A stretch of 64,000 nucleotides of DNA from assembly GCA_000471925.1 (NCBI GenBank), contig CP006669.1:372001-436000 (forward strand), written 5' to 3'. Position numbers and translations under genes: made by a program. The notes under the pieces are model-generated. The model was not told the origin of the DNA, ran no database searches, and was given only the letters and a program-made list of their open reading frames with translations. Positions within the stretch are counted from its first letter, which is position 1, and every line of letters begins with the position of its first letter. Shown in pieces: positions 16,954 to 26,752 of the stretch. The DNA is from Ralstonia pickettii DTP0602 (GTDB lineage: Bacteria > Pseudomonadota > Gammaproteobacteria > Burkholderiales > Burkholderiaceae).

Positions 16954-18744
16954 CTAGAGCGCTCGGTAGTAGTCGCGGATAGCTGCGGCCATCAACTTGC
17001 GACGTTCAATCAGGAACTCCTTGTATGAGGCTGCGACTACCGTGCGCACTTGGTCGGGAACTGCGTTCTCGTCGAGATTGCGCGCCAAGTCTTCGGCTTC
17101 GGTGATTTCTCCAAGAGTGAGGACCCCAGACTTGATCTGAGTGTCGACTTCGGCCATGTAGGTAGATGGGGACTTGTTGCTGATGCTGATGTTGATTGAC
17201 GTCTCAGTGAGCACGAAGTTCGCAACTTGGTTGTAATCCGCACGATCTGGATAGCCGTTCTTCTGAAGGTAGTCCTTAGGGACGATGTGGTGGATGTCGC
17301 CTGATTGTTGATGCATGGCGGCGACCGTGATTCCCTTGGACAAGAAACCGCGAGCGTTGTTGGTCACCTGAGCGGCGAGGAACGTCTGGAAAAATGGACT
17401 CGTAGTGCTAGTCGTTTCCAGAGCCGCAGGCAGCGCGACAGCCCAGAACGTCTCGGAAAGCTCGGCTTCTTCGACCTGTTTGGCATAGTTCACAACACCC
17501 AGCTCGCTGATCCTCCGGATGTCCTGTTCCCATGTCGACTCGAAACTTCCAGAGTGTCGCCCCGTTAGCATTGACATTACGAACCAGCGCTTTACGACCC
17601 TCTTTCGTTCGCCTTCGCTGATGGTCTTGTCCTCGCGAAGACGTAGATAGAGGGCATATGCGAAGTTCAGCGCATTCTTCGAGTTGACCATACCCTGTGT
17701 GATGAAGCCCGCGGATTTGACGAGCATCAGGAAGTTGTCGAAGTGGTACTTGCTGACGATCTGGAGCAGCGCACGCTCGAGTTTGTCGTAGGCAACAGGT
17801 ATCCGCTCCTCTTCAACCTTTCTTGTGTCTGGGTCACGTCCCGACAACTAGCTAACGATGCTTGACGCCTTGCCGCGGCTGAAACCGACGAGTCCTGCCA
17901 CACGGATAATGTCGCTGTACTCCGGGTCGTAGAGGTCCTCGGCTTCGTCCTTCAACCAGCTGATGGCCTTGAGGTAAGGCGTATCGGCGAATTCGCGGTC
18001 GTTCTCCTCGATGTCCGAATAGGCATGCGGTGCCACAGCCAACTGACAGAAATAGTCGATGAGTTTGCGTAGGTTCCGACCTCGGTCGCCGTAGGTGGCG
18101 ATCTTGCTCATTGCGAAGTCGGCGCTGCTCAGCGGTACGCCCTTCGAGTTAATGCGGATGAATATCTCGGATATCGTCTCGACGTCGAGTCCATCGTCCA
18201 GGCTGATGATCCCGATCTGGGCATTCTGAATGCTGCTAAGGCGAGCGAGGTTGTTCTCGAAAGCAGTCTCATCGGCATTGGGGTTCCGCTCAAGATACTT
18301 GCGCGCGAAAGTCAATGGCGAGGTTGTATTGAAGTATTCGCTAATATCCGCGATCCATTGCGGATTTCTTTCGATCACCGGGGTAAGCGTTGCGAATTCT
18401 TCAGTAATGGGGTTGAAGGAGATCGTTATGCAGACGGGCTTATATCGCTTGTTGATTACCTTCAGCCCGGCGACTGCGGCACGGAGCGCTGTGATCCGCT
18501 GCTGCCCATCGATCAAGATTTGCTGATGCGCTGCAATCTTGCCGCCTTTAAGTTTCGCTCCGACCGACTGCCAGGTGATTAGGTAGCCGACCGGATATCC
18601 CTTGTAGAGCGAGTCCATAAGGTCGCGAACTTTTACGCTGTCCCAGACGAATGGTCGCTGGAGCTCTGGTATCGCGATCTTGTCGCTCTTGACGTCTGTC
18701 AACAACTGCGTGACGGGAGATTGTGTCACCGAGTATTTCGTCAC
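16954..18744 (-). pseudogene. GmrSD-like DUF262/HNH defence protein split by an in-frame amber codon
   Basis: Two open frames of 298 and 297 codons abut in the same frame, separated only by TAG (17848-17850). The first has the DUF262 marks ELQRPFVW (28-34) and IDGQQR (78-83), the ParB-like nucleotide-handling part. The second has the C-terminal HNH-like motif GDIHHIVPKDYL with a following N-x-x-A-N-F-V-L-T and NKSP. Together they make one roughly 596-residue protein of the expected GmrSD/type IV restriction form. The GTG start follows AAAGGAG. Family members restrict modified phage DNA. The sequence after the stop, LSGRDPDTR, continues the family pattern, so a TTG-to-TAG change is likely. Expression of a full protein would need amber suppression. 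Confidence 0.85.
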
Positions 18745-19275
18745 TCTGACTCCTTTGGAGGTAGAAATTGTATTGGACTGTCCAATATCCTGTTCGTCGC
18801 GCGTAAAGCATTGGCGGCAGCGCCCGATAGCTTACCCGATAGCATGGTCAACAGCACTTTCGAGTCCGCCCCCTTTCAACGTCGGCTTGCGGCGTTCAAA
18901 TCGACCGACCGCTTGTGGCCGGCCACTTGCCGTTGCACTCCCGCCAGATTCGACGGCGACGGTGAGCCGCAGCATGCGGGGTCAGGCGAGCGCTGGCGTT
19001 GCAGTGACGCGGAGATAAGGCGCGATAACGTTGCGCTTATCGCGTCGCAACGGTCCGAATGCAGATGTATCCTCCGATCTATTCACTCCTGAAACATACC
19101 TTTGGCCGATATTGCGTCGATAGTTCGATCGCTACGATTCATTGCGATGTAATCAATTGCATTCTGATACCCGCATCGCATGAGTTGGTCGCGTGACATC
19201 GAGCTTAGCGTAGGGGCCCAAGCAAGTGACCAGCATGTAAAACACGGGGCACGTTGGGTAAGGAGGGAGAATCCC
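18745..19275. other. Gene-free stretch with hairpin repeat copy B
   Basis: No gene is recognised. Hairpin repeat copy B and its diverged left flank lie at about 18905-19041. Confidence 0.5.
18905..19041 (+). repeat. Dispersed hairpin repeat, copy B
   Basis: The core at 19014-19041 reads GATAAGGCGC, GATAACGTTG, CGCTTATC. The left flank (GGCCGGCCACTTGCCGTTGC and onward) aligns with that of copy A near 12275, with gaps. It is about 137 bp in all. Confidence 0.7.
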
Positions 19276-19527
19276 ATGACCCAAGACATCTTCGAAGACG
19301 TGGTGATGATCCAGAATCGGTACCGCGAGTGGGTCCAAGGCGGCCGGAAGGATGAGGCTCTGGGAGACGCATTGCTCCGTGAGTTAAGGAAGCGCCTCAC
19401 CATCTTGTTCCGCGTTCCTGGTGACCTGACTTCCCTAAAGCAAGCCAAAGGGGGCTCAGGCTTGGAGTTGACGGTGCTGCGGACGGACAAGATGACGTTA
19501 GATACGCCACCGTTCTACATCGAGTAG
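19276..19527 (+). CDS. Small hypothetical protein
   Basis: An 83-residue soluble protein, not recognised. It begins MTQDIFEDVVMIQNRY, with an Arg/Glu-rich helical middle, and ends LDTPPFYIE. GGAGGGAG precedes the ATG at 19276, which is why this start is preferred to one 32 codons upstream. No signal or membrane segment. It stands alone between the GmrSD-like relic and the IS3-split gene. Confidence 0.55.
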   Translation: MTQDIFEDVVMIQNRYREWVQGGRKDEALGDALLRELRKRLTILFRVPGDLTSLKQAKGGSGLELTVLRTDKMTLDTPPFYIE

Positions 19528-19583
19528 GACTGGTCGGATAGAAGCCAGGATCCTGGGAATTTAAGCCACGAGCCTTGACACAG

Positions 19584-20150
19584 TTATCGCGTACGGATGT
19601 AAGCGTCGAAGAGGCCCGCGTGCAGGCCGCGTAAAGTCTTTCGTCGTTCAACCAAATCATGCTGCCGGCCTTCGCGCTCAAGGAGCAATAACTCCAGCAT
19701 GATTCGCATCCCCTGTTCGGGTAACGTGCGCGTCGAGGGCTCGGACCCGCGTAGGAGGGCGGCAAGCCCAGGTTTCTCTGTCAGTGCCCACGCCGGAAAC
19801 CACGCAAGATCATCGATTGTGCCGTCACCGTCGAAATTCGCATCGAATACCCGGCGTAGCGCCAGCAAAGACGAATCACCGAGCGCTTGCATCAGCGCGC
19901 CAAGCTTCCTCGGCGACAACCAGGCAAGCTCGGCCAAGAGCGACCACGCCGGTTCAAGCCCCTGGAGCCGGTAGACCGTCTCGGCCATCCAAGCGAGCGT
20001 GATTGGAATACGTCGCCACGACCCGATCCGCTTTATGCTTTCGCGTGCCGCAGTCCACTCCGCTGCGCGCATCCATAGCGGCGCGGCATGCCATTCCGGC
20101 ATCTCGCGCTCAAACGGCAATTGCGAAGCGGCTTGCGCAACGGCTTGGAG
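19584..20150 (-). pseudogene. 3' part of a gene split by IS3
   Basis: About 185 codons with a helical Leu/Ala/Trp-rich sequence (WHAAPLWMRAAEW, LAELAWLSPRKLGAL). Joined to the part at 21454-21779 it gives one frame of about 298 codons reading ...LWRAG then VLQAVAQAASQLP.... It is not recognised beyond being a helical-repeat-like protein of unknown function. The IS3 insertion has inactivated it. Confidence 0.75.
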
Positions 20151-20201
20151 GTGACCCGCTTTTTCGGACAGTGCCTATCTTGAGTAAACAGGAGGTGCAC
20201 T

Positions 20202-20516
20202 ATGCCGAAAACGCGCCCACCGTACAGCACTGTCTTCCGTCAGCAAATGGTTGACTTGGTCCATGCAGGTCGCCGCCCCGAAGATCTGGCCAAAGAATTC
20301 GAACCCACGGCTCAGACCATTTACAACTGGGTTGCACAGGCCGAGCGTGACGCAGGCACACGTCATGATGGCCTGACCAGTGCCGAGCACCAGGAGCTCA
20401 CACGGCTACGCCGTGAGAACCGGCAGCTCAAAATGGAGAGGGAGATACTTGCAAAAGCCGCGGCTTGGTTCGCCCGGGAGACCGACTCGCTGCCCGACAA
20501 GGGTACGAATTCATGA
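20202..20516 (+). CDS. IS3 OrfA
   Basis: A 104-residue HTH protein: YSTVFRQQMVDLVHAGRRPEDLAKEF and TIYNWV form the helix-turn-helix, and a leucine-zipper-like helix follows (LTRLRRENRQLKMEREILAKAAAW). It binds the terminal repeats. GAGGTGCAC precedes the ATG. Its end overlaps orfB; a CAAAAG run near 20453 could serve the -1 frameshift that makes the OrfAB transposase in this family. Confidence 0.9.
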   Translation: MPKTRPPYSTVFRQQMVDLVHAGRRPEDLAKEFEPTAQTIYNWVAQAERDAGTRHDGLTSAEHQELTRLRRENRQLKMEREILAKAAAWFARETDSLPDKGTNS

Positions 20517-21418
20517 AGGCGAACCAAGCTCGTTATCCGCTGTCCACCATGGCCCGGCTGCTTAAGGTCTCGCGCAGTGGGTTCCATGCGTGGAACGGGC
20601 GTAGCCCGAGCCCCCGTGTCGTGCGTGACAAGCTGCTGCTGGTGCAGATCCGAGCAATTCACTCGCACTCCTGCGGCACCTATGGCGTGCCCCGGGTACA
20701 CGCGGCTCTGCTGCGTCAGGGCATCCGGGTGGGGCGCAAGCGCGTGGCGAGACTGATGCGTGAGGCCGGGCTGCGCGGGGCATGCCGGCCACACTTCATC
20801 TGCACGACGCACCGCGCAGCGCGGGCCAGACCCGCTGCCGATCTGGTGCAGCGGCACTTCCGTGCTGAGGCCCCCAACCAGCTTTGGGTTGCCGATGCGA
20901 CGTACATTCCGACCAAGGCCGGCTTTTACTATCTGGCTGTCGTCCTCGACGTATACAGCCGACGCATCGTGGGCTGGGCCATGGACAACCACCTGCGCAC
21001 CGCGCTGATGTTGCAGGCGCTGGACATGGCGCTCGCGCAGCGACATCCCACGTCGGTGATCCACCATTCGGACCAGGGGTGCCAGTACACGTCGGTGGCC
21101 TTTGGCCAACGCTGTCGGGATGCGGGCGTACGCCCCTCCATGGGTTCAGTGGGCGATGCCTACGACAACGCCATGTGTGAGGCCTTCTTTGCCACGCTCG
21201 AGTGCGAATTGCTGAACCGCTCGCACTTCGCCACCCACGACGACGCCCGACAGGCGTTGTTCACTTGGATTGAGGGCTGGTACAACTCGCACCGCTTGCA
21301 CAGCGCCCTGGGCTATCGTTCCCCGCAGGAATTTGAAAAGCTGCCTGTCAATGGCATGAATCCGGCGCTACACCGGGCCTACACTGCCCCATCACAAGGA
21401 GGAAACCCATCGACATAA
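20513..21418 (+). CDS. IS3 OrfB (DDE integrase core)
   Basis: The region from ATG 20513 encodes about 301 residues; the open frame extends to 20465, as needed for a frameshifted OrfAB. It has an HTH_21 region (YPLSTMARLLKVSRSGFHAW), then the rve core: DATYIPTKAGFYYLAVVLD, HHSDQGCQYTS and NAMCEAFFATLECE give D, D and E. ATGA overlaps the orfA stop. Length and motifs are intact. Confidence 0.92.
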   Translation: MKANQARYPLSTMARLLKVSRSGFHAWNGRSPSPRVVRDKLLLVQIRAIHSHSCGTYGVPRVHAALLRQGIRVGRKRVARLMREAGLRGACRPHFICTTHRAARARPAADLVQRHFRAEAPNQLWVADATYIPTKAGFYYLAVVLDVYSRRIVGWAMDNHLRTALMLQALDMALAQRHPTSVIHHSDQGCQYTSVAFGQRCRDAGVRPSMGSVGDAYDNAMCEAFFATLECELLNRSHFATHDDARQALFTWIEGWYNSHRLHSALGYRSPQEFEKLPVNGMNPALHRAYTAPSQGGNPST

Positions 21419-21453
21419 AATTCCAATGCGAATCTGTCCGATGAAACGGGGTA

Positions 21454-21779
21454 ACCCCAGCTCGCCACAGCGATATGCACCAGGCCATGCCAGCCGCGTC
21501 GCCGAATGCGCGGCGGGCCGCCAGCACGCTCGGCGAACACCATGCCTCGCAGGTGTCACGTAGTGCCGCGTGACTAGTGATGGGCTCTTGGACAGGATAC
21601 TCAAGAACGCGTACCAGTATCTCGAGGGGCGGCACGAGCGCGTCGGCTGGATATTCCGCGGCCAGCCGACGCAGTGCTTCACGCCCGGCGGCGGCATTGC
21701 GTTGCTCAAGCGCGGCAAGCACGTCATTGCGAAGCATGACATCGCGGCTATGTTCGAAGAGATCGAGCTGATTCGTCAC
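21454..21779 (-). pseudogene. 5' part of the gene split by IS3
   Basis: It encodes TNQLDLFEHSRDVMLRNDVL and a helical continuation (AALEQRNAAAGREALRRLAA) up to ISLWRAG at the IS edge. A GTG at 21779 is the likely start. The combined length with the 3' part, after removing the IS, is a multiple of three. Function unknown. Confidence 0.75.
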
Positions 21780-21845
21780 GGCGTTCAAGTTGGTATGCCC
21801 GATTCCAGCCCTGTAGGGGGGCTCGGAATTACTGGGAGGCAACAA

Positions 21846-23054
21846 GTCTGCGAGGAATGGTAGCTCGTGCGGCCAAGACGGGCAATCGGCGACTGGCCTG
21901 CTTTAACTGCCGTGCAACATATGAGGGTGCGGTGCCTTCATACACATCAGGCGTACCTGTTTCTGCGAAGGGCACGTCCGGAGAAGGTTGGCCGCCGCGC
22001 TGCGACGAGCCGAGCGGGCCGAAGCGGAGGGGGCGCTGGCCAGCCAACTGCTGGCAGGTTGTTCGTACTGCGTTGCGCTGCTTGGGGCCGCCAGCCCTCG
22101 GACAACTGCGGATAGCGCCATGGCGTCAAACTTGCCCGTACAATCTCGCATCTTCGTTGGGGGCACAAGGCATAGAGGACGTTCTGATTCTCGCCGGCGG
22201 AGGCCTATTGCTCGTCACGCCCTATACTATTCCTGCCAAAAAAAGTGAACGATGCAGTGGCCTGTCGCTCGACTGCCAGCCCTGCGCAAAAATACCCTGC
22301 CGCCAGCACCCTGGCCATTGTCAAGCCGTAAACGCCATCTGCTCCCGGAGCCCGAACTCCGCTATATCAGCTCGTGGCCCGCATTAACGCACGCACGCCC
22401 TGACCGACGCCACCTTTTTATCTCAGCGGCCGGCGACGCTCATCGCCTACTGGAGTGGGGCGGTGCGGCAGCTCAATGAGCCGCTGGCCCTGCTAATCTA
22501 CGAGAAGCTTCTGATCTACCCGACTTGCACTTCGGGGCGGGGTAGTCCATGTGAATCCAAACTTCCGTTTTTCTGCAGGGGGGCTCGACGTGACGATGTC
22601 GCGCAGCCCTGGCGGGCAGAGCCCTATCAAATGCTTCGCAGGGCTTCGAACATGGAATGTCCTTGGCTCGTCAAGCGGGGGTAAGCCTTGCCGCTATCGC
22701 TATCTAGTCGCCACGACAATCCTGGCTGTGCGCCAGGGCGACTACGTTCTGCCCCGCGCAGCCGCTTCCACCGAGTCTTATGAGCGGGCAGTCGTGGGGC
22801 TGATTGCGTAGCTGAAGCAGCAGCTGCCACATCGCAGTAGCGGAAGCCGCGGTGGCCACCGCCGACGCAATGGGCTGGATCCTTGGCCCGACCCGGCAAC
22901 GGTCGCGGGAATGGACCTACAATGAATACTTAGGCAGGCGGGATGTGAACAGCACAGCACAATCCCGCGGATCCGGCCCGGAAATCGGAGTCGACACTTA
23001 TCAAGCTGCTGATCGGCTTGTTATCGACAGTTGGACCGCAGCCAGAGGAGCCAA
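21846..23054. other. Degraded stretch without intact genes
   Basis: Open frames here lack recognisable composition. The only assignable piece is a relic of a 64-residue protein family (22631-22698, minus). A plus-strand phrase RPATLIAYWSGAVRQLNEPL near 22420-22480 looks protein-like but is not recognised. Confidence 0.5.
22631..22698 (-). pseudogene. Relic of the small protein found intact at 38167-38361
   Basis: The minus strand reads AYPRLTSQGHSMFEALRSI, matching AYPRLTSQGHSMLEAVRSI of the intact gene; the DNA match is about 68 bp. The upstream part is not recognisable and no start is present. Confidence 0.7.
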
Positions 23055-26000
23055 ATGCCGAGTGACACGAGCGGGGCCGGTGGCGAACGGTCGACGCGGT
23101 TACAGGTCCGCCTTCTTGGTGCAGTCGAGATAATCTTGGACGGCCGGCCTCTTCGCGCCTTCAACTCTCTTCGCTTGCAACGGTTTCTGGGGTTGATCGC
23201 GTTACAGAGAAACCCGCAGCACCGCTCACGACTCGCGTTCGAGCTCTGGCCCGACTCCGACGAATGTCAGGCGCGCACGAACCTCAGAAAGCTGCTCCAC
23301 GATTTTCGTCATTCCCTTCCCGACATCAGTGAGTTCGTCGAGATCGACAACGAGACTGTCCGGTGGATTCCGAGTGGGCCGAGCGAGGTCGACGTGCTCA
23401 GGTTCCAGGAGGCCATCGCGACCGGTGATTTCGAGCTCGCCGCACGCCTCTATTCGGGCGATCTCCTCCCGGCTTGTTATGACGAATGGGTCCTGGATGA
23501 GCGAGCGAAACTTCGAGCTGAGGCGTATGGGGCCCTGATGCGGCTGACTGAAGAGGCTGCGAGGCGCGACGACCACAAAGCCGCGATCAAGCATACCCAA
23601 CGCATTATCGAACTGGAGCCGACCGACGAAGCGGCCGCTCGAATTCAGATAGAAGCACATCTCGCGCTTGGCGATAGAGCCGCGGCGCTGCGCTCCTACC
23701 ACCGGTACGCGGAGGTGCTCGAGCGCGACCTCGCGGTGGCACCAGGCGAGGCGCTCCGAACCATGTACCAACAGCTCCGGGCTGGCACACTCAACCGCAA
23801 CGAAGTGCAGGGCAAGGACCTACCTGTCGCCGAATCGTCTTTCGTCGGCCGCGAACTTGAATGGAACCAGCTCATCGAGGCTTGGAACACAGTACGGGAG
23901 AGGGGGGCACATCTCGTGTTGGTGACCGGGGAACCGGGGATCGGAAAATCCCGTCTCGCACTGGAACTCGGCCACCGTGTCCGAGCAGAGGGACACGTGG
24001 TGGCATCGGCTCGTGCATATGAGGCAGCGGGCAGATTGCCATGGGGTCCCGTCGTCGACCTACTCCGATCTGATGCTATTAGAAGCCACATCGACACGCT
24101 GGGCATGGTCTGGAGGGCTGAGCTTGCTCGTCTGCTGCCCGAACTCCGCCACGTTTCCCAGCCATCTGAACGGAGCCAGTCGGGCGACCTGGCCCAGCGG
24201 CATCGGCTGTTCGATGCTGTGAGCCGAGCCATTGTCGCGGACAATCGCCCGCGCTTGCTGATCATCGACGATCTCCAGTGGTGTGACGCCGAGACCATCG
24301 AGTTGATCGGTTTCGTTGTCCGTTCCGGACAGACGGCACCGGTCCTCATCGTCGGTACTGTCCGCTGGGAGGAGATCCCACAGCATCATCCCCTCGTTGG
24401 ACTCGTCGACGCCTTGGGCCACGACCAGGCAGTGACCACCGTGCCACTCGACCGACTCGCCGAAGCCACCACTGCGACGCTCGCTGCTCGGCTACGCGCT
24501 GAGGATACGATTGATGCGAAACTGGCGGCACGTCTCTGGAGCGAGACCGAAGGCAATCCACTCTTTGTCATTGAGGCTCTTCGAGCAGGGATCTCCTCTG
24601 ATGGAAGTCAAGCAGTGCTCACGCAGACGATGCGGGCGGTGCTGCGCGCCCGACTGGGCCAACTAACTGACGGCGCTCGACAACTAGCCGAAGTGGCGGC
24701 CGTTATCGGTCGGCCTTTCTCAGTCGGTCTGATGGTCTCGGCCACTGGGATCGACGAGCACGAGCTCATTGATCACGTCGATGAACTCTGGCGTCGACGG
24801 ATCATCCGCGATCAGGGGTTCACATACGATTTCAGTCACGACAAGCTTCGGGCGGTCGCGCTGGAGATGGTCGGCCCAGCGCGTCGACGCCAACTCCACC
24901 GGGCTGTCGCCGAGGCGATTGCGGTCGAGCTTCACGGCGATATCGACGCGGCCAGCCCGCAACTGGCCGCACACTACGACCAGGCCGGCATGGTCGAACT
25001 GGCCATCGACGCCTACCGCGTGGCGGGGGGCCGAGCGGTGGCCGTGTCGGCCCTCGAAGAAGCGGTCACCATGTTTCAGCGAGCACTCGCACTGCTCGCC
25101 GACCTGCCACCGTCACGCGACCGCGATGCACTCGAACTCGAAATCCGGATCGCCCTCGGACCCCCGCTTGTTGCCCTCGACGGTTACGGCTCCAAGGGGG
25201 CGCACCAACTCTACGAGCGAGCCCTTTCGCTTTGCCGCAAACTTCACAGACCGGTGGTGCCGCCGATCCTCCGTGGTCTCGGCCTCGCCCGGCTGCAGGG
25301 CTGCCGCTTCGACGATTGCGATGAACTCGCTCGTGCCCTTCTCGAGCATGAGAGTCATGATCCGGTCGCCAGGACAGAGGGCCGGTATCTTCTCGGCGTG
25401 AGCGCGTTCTGGCGGGGCGATCTGGCCAGAGCACGTCACTATCTCGATGGCGCTATCGAAGCCTACGACGTATCCCATCGCGACGAGCATCTAGCGTTGT
25501 ACGCCCAGGACCCGAAGGCGGTTTGCCTCGTACGGCTGGCCCTCGTCGAGCTGTGGGCCGGAGATGCCGGCAGAGCCGGCGACACAGCTCGATCTGCACT
25601 TGAGATCGCCGTGGCTCTCGATCATCTGATGACGTTGGCGTACGTCATCACTTACGCGGCAATTCTAGCGGGCGAATCCGAAGATCTCGCGCGCCTCGCC
25701 GAGCTCCTCGCGGCCGCCGACCTTTTATGGAAGCGTCTTTCGGAGCGCTACCTCATGGTCGTCGTGGAAGCCCTTCGGGGCTGGCAGGAGGTCTGCGCGG
25801 GATCGGCTGGCGGCATTGAGAAAATCGTGCGGTCGGTGGGGCGCTCGCGTACCGAAGGGGAGACCTTGCACCTGACCTACACACTCCTTCTTCTCGCCCG
25901 GGCTCGCGGCATGGTCGGCGAGTTCCGTCAGGGACGAGCCGCCACACGCGAGGGGCTCTCGTTGTCACACAGGTGGAACCAGCGCTATCTCGAGGCCGAG

Positions 26001-26258
26001 CTGTGGCGAGTCGACGGTGAGCTGGCTTATCGCAGCGGGGAAACCGAAGCCGCTGCCGCTTCTCTGCGCAGCGCCATTGAGACTGCCAGCGCGCAAGAGG
26101 CGGGCTGGCTAGAGCTTAGGGCGCTCCACGCCTTCGCCAGGCGATTTCCCGATCAGACACTGCGTGAGCGACTTGGGGACCTCATCAAGAATATCCCGTC
26201 GGGTCATGATCTCCCGGCGTTCCGGGCAGCCTCCAGCCTTCTGCGCGAGCCCGGTTGA
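23055..26258 (+). CDS. BTAD/AAA-domain transcriptional regulator (SARP-like, large)
   Basis: 1,067 residues. Order: N-terminal OmpR-like winged helix (about 10-100, LQVRLLGAVEIILDGRPLR), bacterial transcriptional activation domain (about 105-245, TPR-like), STAND/AAA ATPase with Walker A GEPGIGKSRL near 290-299 and Walker B RLLIIDDLQWCD near 399-410, then a long TPR-like helical C terminus. GAGGAG precedes ATG 23055. Proteins of this type are common in Actinobacteria and sporadic in Proteobacteria, where they adjoin FAD-binding oxidoreductases; the next gene is exactly such a gene, though deleted. It is probably a signal- and ATP-controlled activator of the downstream genes. Intact, unlike its neighbour. 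Confidence 0.9.
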   Translation: MPSDTSGAGGERSTRLQVRLLGAVEIILDGRPLRAFNSLRLQRFLGLIALQRNPQHRSRLAFELWPDSDECQARTNLRKLLHDFRHSLPDISEFVEIDNETVRWIPSGPSEVDVLRFQEAIATGDFELAARLYSGDLLPACYDEWVLDERAKLRAEAYGALMRLTEEAARRDDHKAAIKHTQRIIELEPTDEAAARIQIEAHLALGDRAAALRSYHRYAEVLERDLAVAPGEALRTMYQQLRAGTLNRNEVQGKDLPVAESSFVGRELEWNQLIEAWNTVRERGAHLVLVTGEPGIGKSRLALELGHRVRAEGHVVASARAYEAAGRLPWGPVVDLLRSDAIRSHIDTLGMVWRAELARLLPELRHVSQPSERSQSGDLAQRHRLFDAVSRAIVADNRPRLLIIDDLQWCDAETIELIGFVVRSGQTAPVLIVGTVRWEEIPQHHPLVGLVDALGHDQAVTTVPLDRLAEATTATLAARLRAEDTIDAKLAARLWSETEGNPLFVIEALRAGISSDGSQAVLTQTMRAVLRARLGQLTDGARQLAEVAAVIGRPFSVGLMVSATGIDEHELIDHVDELWRRRIIRDQGFTYDFSHDKLRAVALEMVGPARRRQLHRAVAEAIAVELHGDIDAASPQLAAHYDQAGMVELAIDAYRVAGGRAVAVSALEEAVTMFQRALALLADLPPSRDRDALELEIRIALGPPLVALDGYGSKGAHQLYERALSLCRKLHRPVVPPILRGLGLARLQGCRFDDCDELARALLEHESHDPVARTEGRYLLGVSAFWRGDLARARHYLDGAIEAYDVSHRDEHLALYAQDPKAVCLVRLALVELWAGDAGRAGDTARSALEIAVALDHLMTLAYVITYAAILAGESEDLARLAELLAAADLLWKRLSERYLMVVVEALRGWQEVCAGSAGGIEKIVRSVGRSRTEGETLHLTYTLLLLARARGMVGEFRQGRAATREGLSLSHRWNQRYLEAELWRVDGELAYRSGETEAAAASLRSAIETASAQEAGWLELRALHAFARRFPDQTLRERLGDLIKNIPSGHDLPAFRAASSLLREPG

Positions 26259-26333
26259 GAGGGAACGCTTTTGGAACGCCCCAGGGCCTATCCTTCGCGC
26301 ATCCTTGGTGACGCGGATGCAGAGGAGCGCCCC

Positions 26334-26714
26334 ATGAGCGACACGATCAAGGCATTGACCGAAGCGGTACGGGGCCGCATCTCGACGACCGGGGTTGGTG
26401 GCCTGACGCTGGGCGGCGGCATCGGCTACCTGACCCGCGGCGTCAGTCTCTCCATCGACAACCTGCTGGCGGTCGATGTCGTTCTCGCCGATGGCCGGCA
26501 GGTCACCGCGAGCGATTACCAGAACGCCGCCGCTATTCATCCCCACTCGGGCGGCGATGGGGGCTACGTCAACTTCATGTCCAGCGACGACGATCACCGT
26601 GCGCCCGCAAACTATGGCGCCAACTACCAGCGGCTTGCGGCAGTGAAGGCGACGTATGATCCGGACAACCTCTTCCACCTGAATCAGAACATCGCTCCAG
26701 CAAATGGGCACTGA
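26334..26714 (+). pseudogene. FAD-linked (BBE-type) oxidoreductase reduced to 126 residues by in-frame deletions
   Basis: Three blocks of a roughly 450-residue berberine-bridge-like oxidase remain in one frame: the N terminus [15 protein letters not shown], part of the FAD-binding PCMH domain ([18 protein letters not shown] ... [13 protein letters not shown]), and the C-terminal BBE motif ([20 protein letters not shown]). The segments between, including the His for covalent FAD and most of the substrate domain, are missing. GAGGAG precedes the ATG. It cannot be an active oxidase. It follows the BTAD regulator by 75 bp. Confidence 0.85.
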
Positions 26715-26752
26715 GAATCATGCCTTTCATCCAGTCAGGGGGGGCAGACGAA

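Larger units (their letters stand above)
20151..21453 (+). mobile_element. IS3-family insertion sequence
   Basis: About 1.3 kb, with imperfect terminal inverted repeats: TGACCCGCTTTTTCGGACAG at the left and, reading inward from the right, TACCCCGTTTCATCGGACAG. It carries overlapping orfA and orfB. No clear target duplication is visible, so boundaries are good to a few bases. It sits inside the gene with parts at 19584-20150 and 21454-21779. Confidence 0.85.

Noticed and set aside
20465..20512. Separate OrfB start upstream of 20513
   Set aside because: This stretch is used only in the frameshifted OrfAB product; ATG 20513 overlapping the orfA stop is the usual arrangement.
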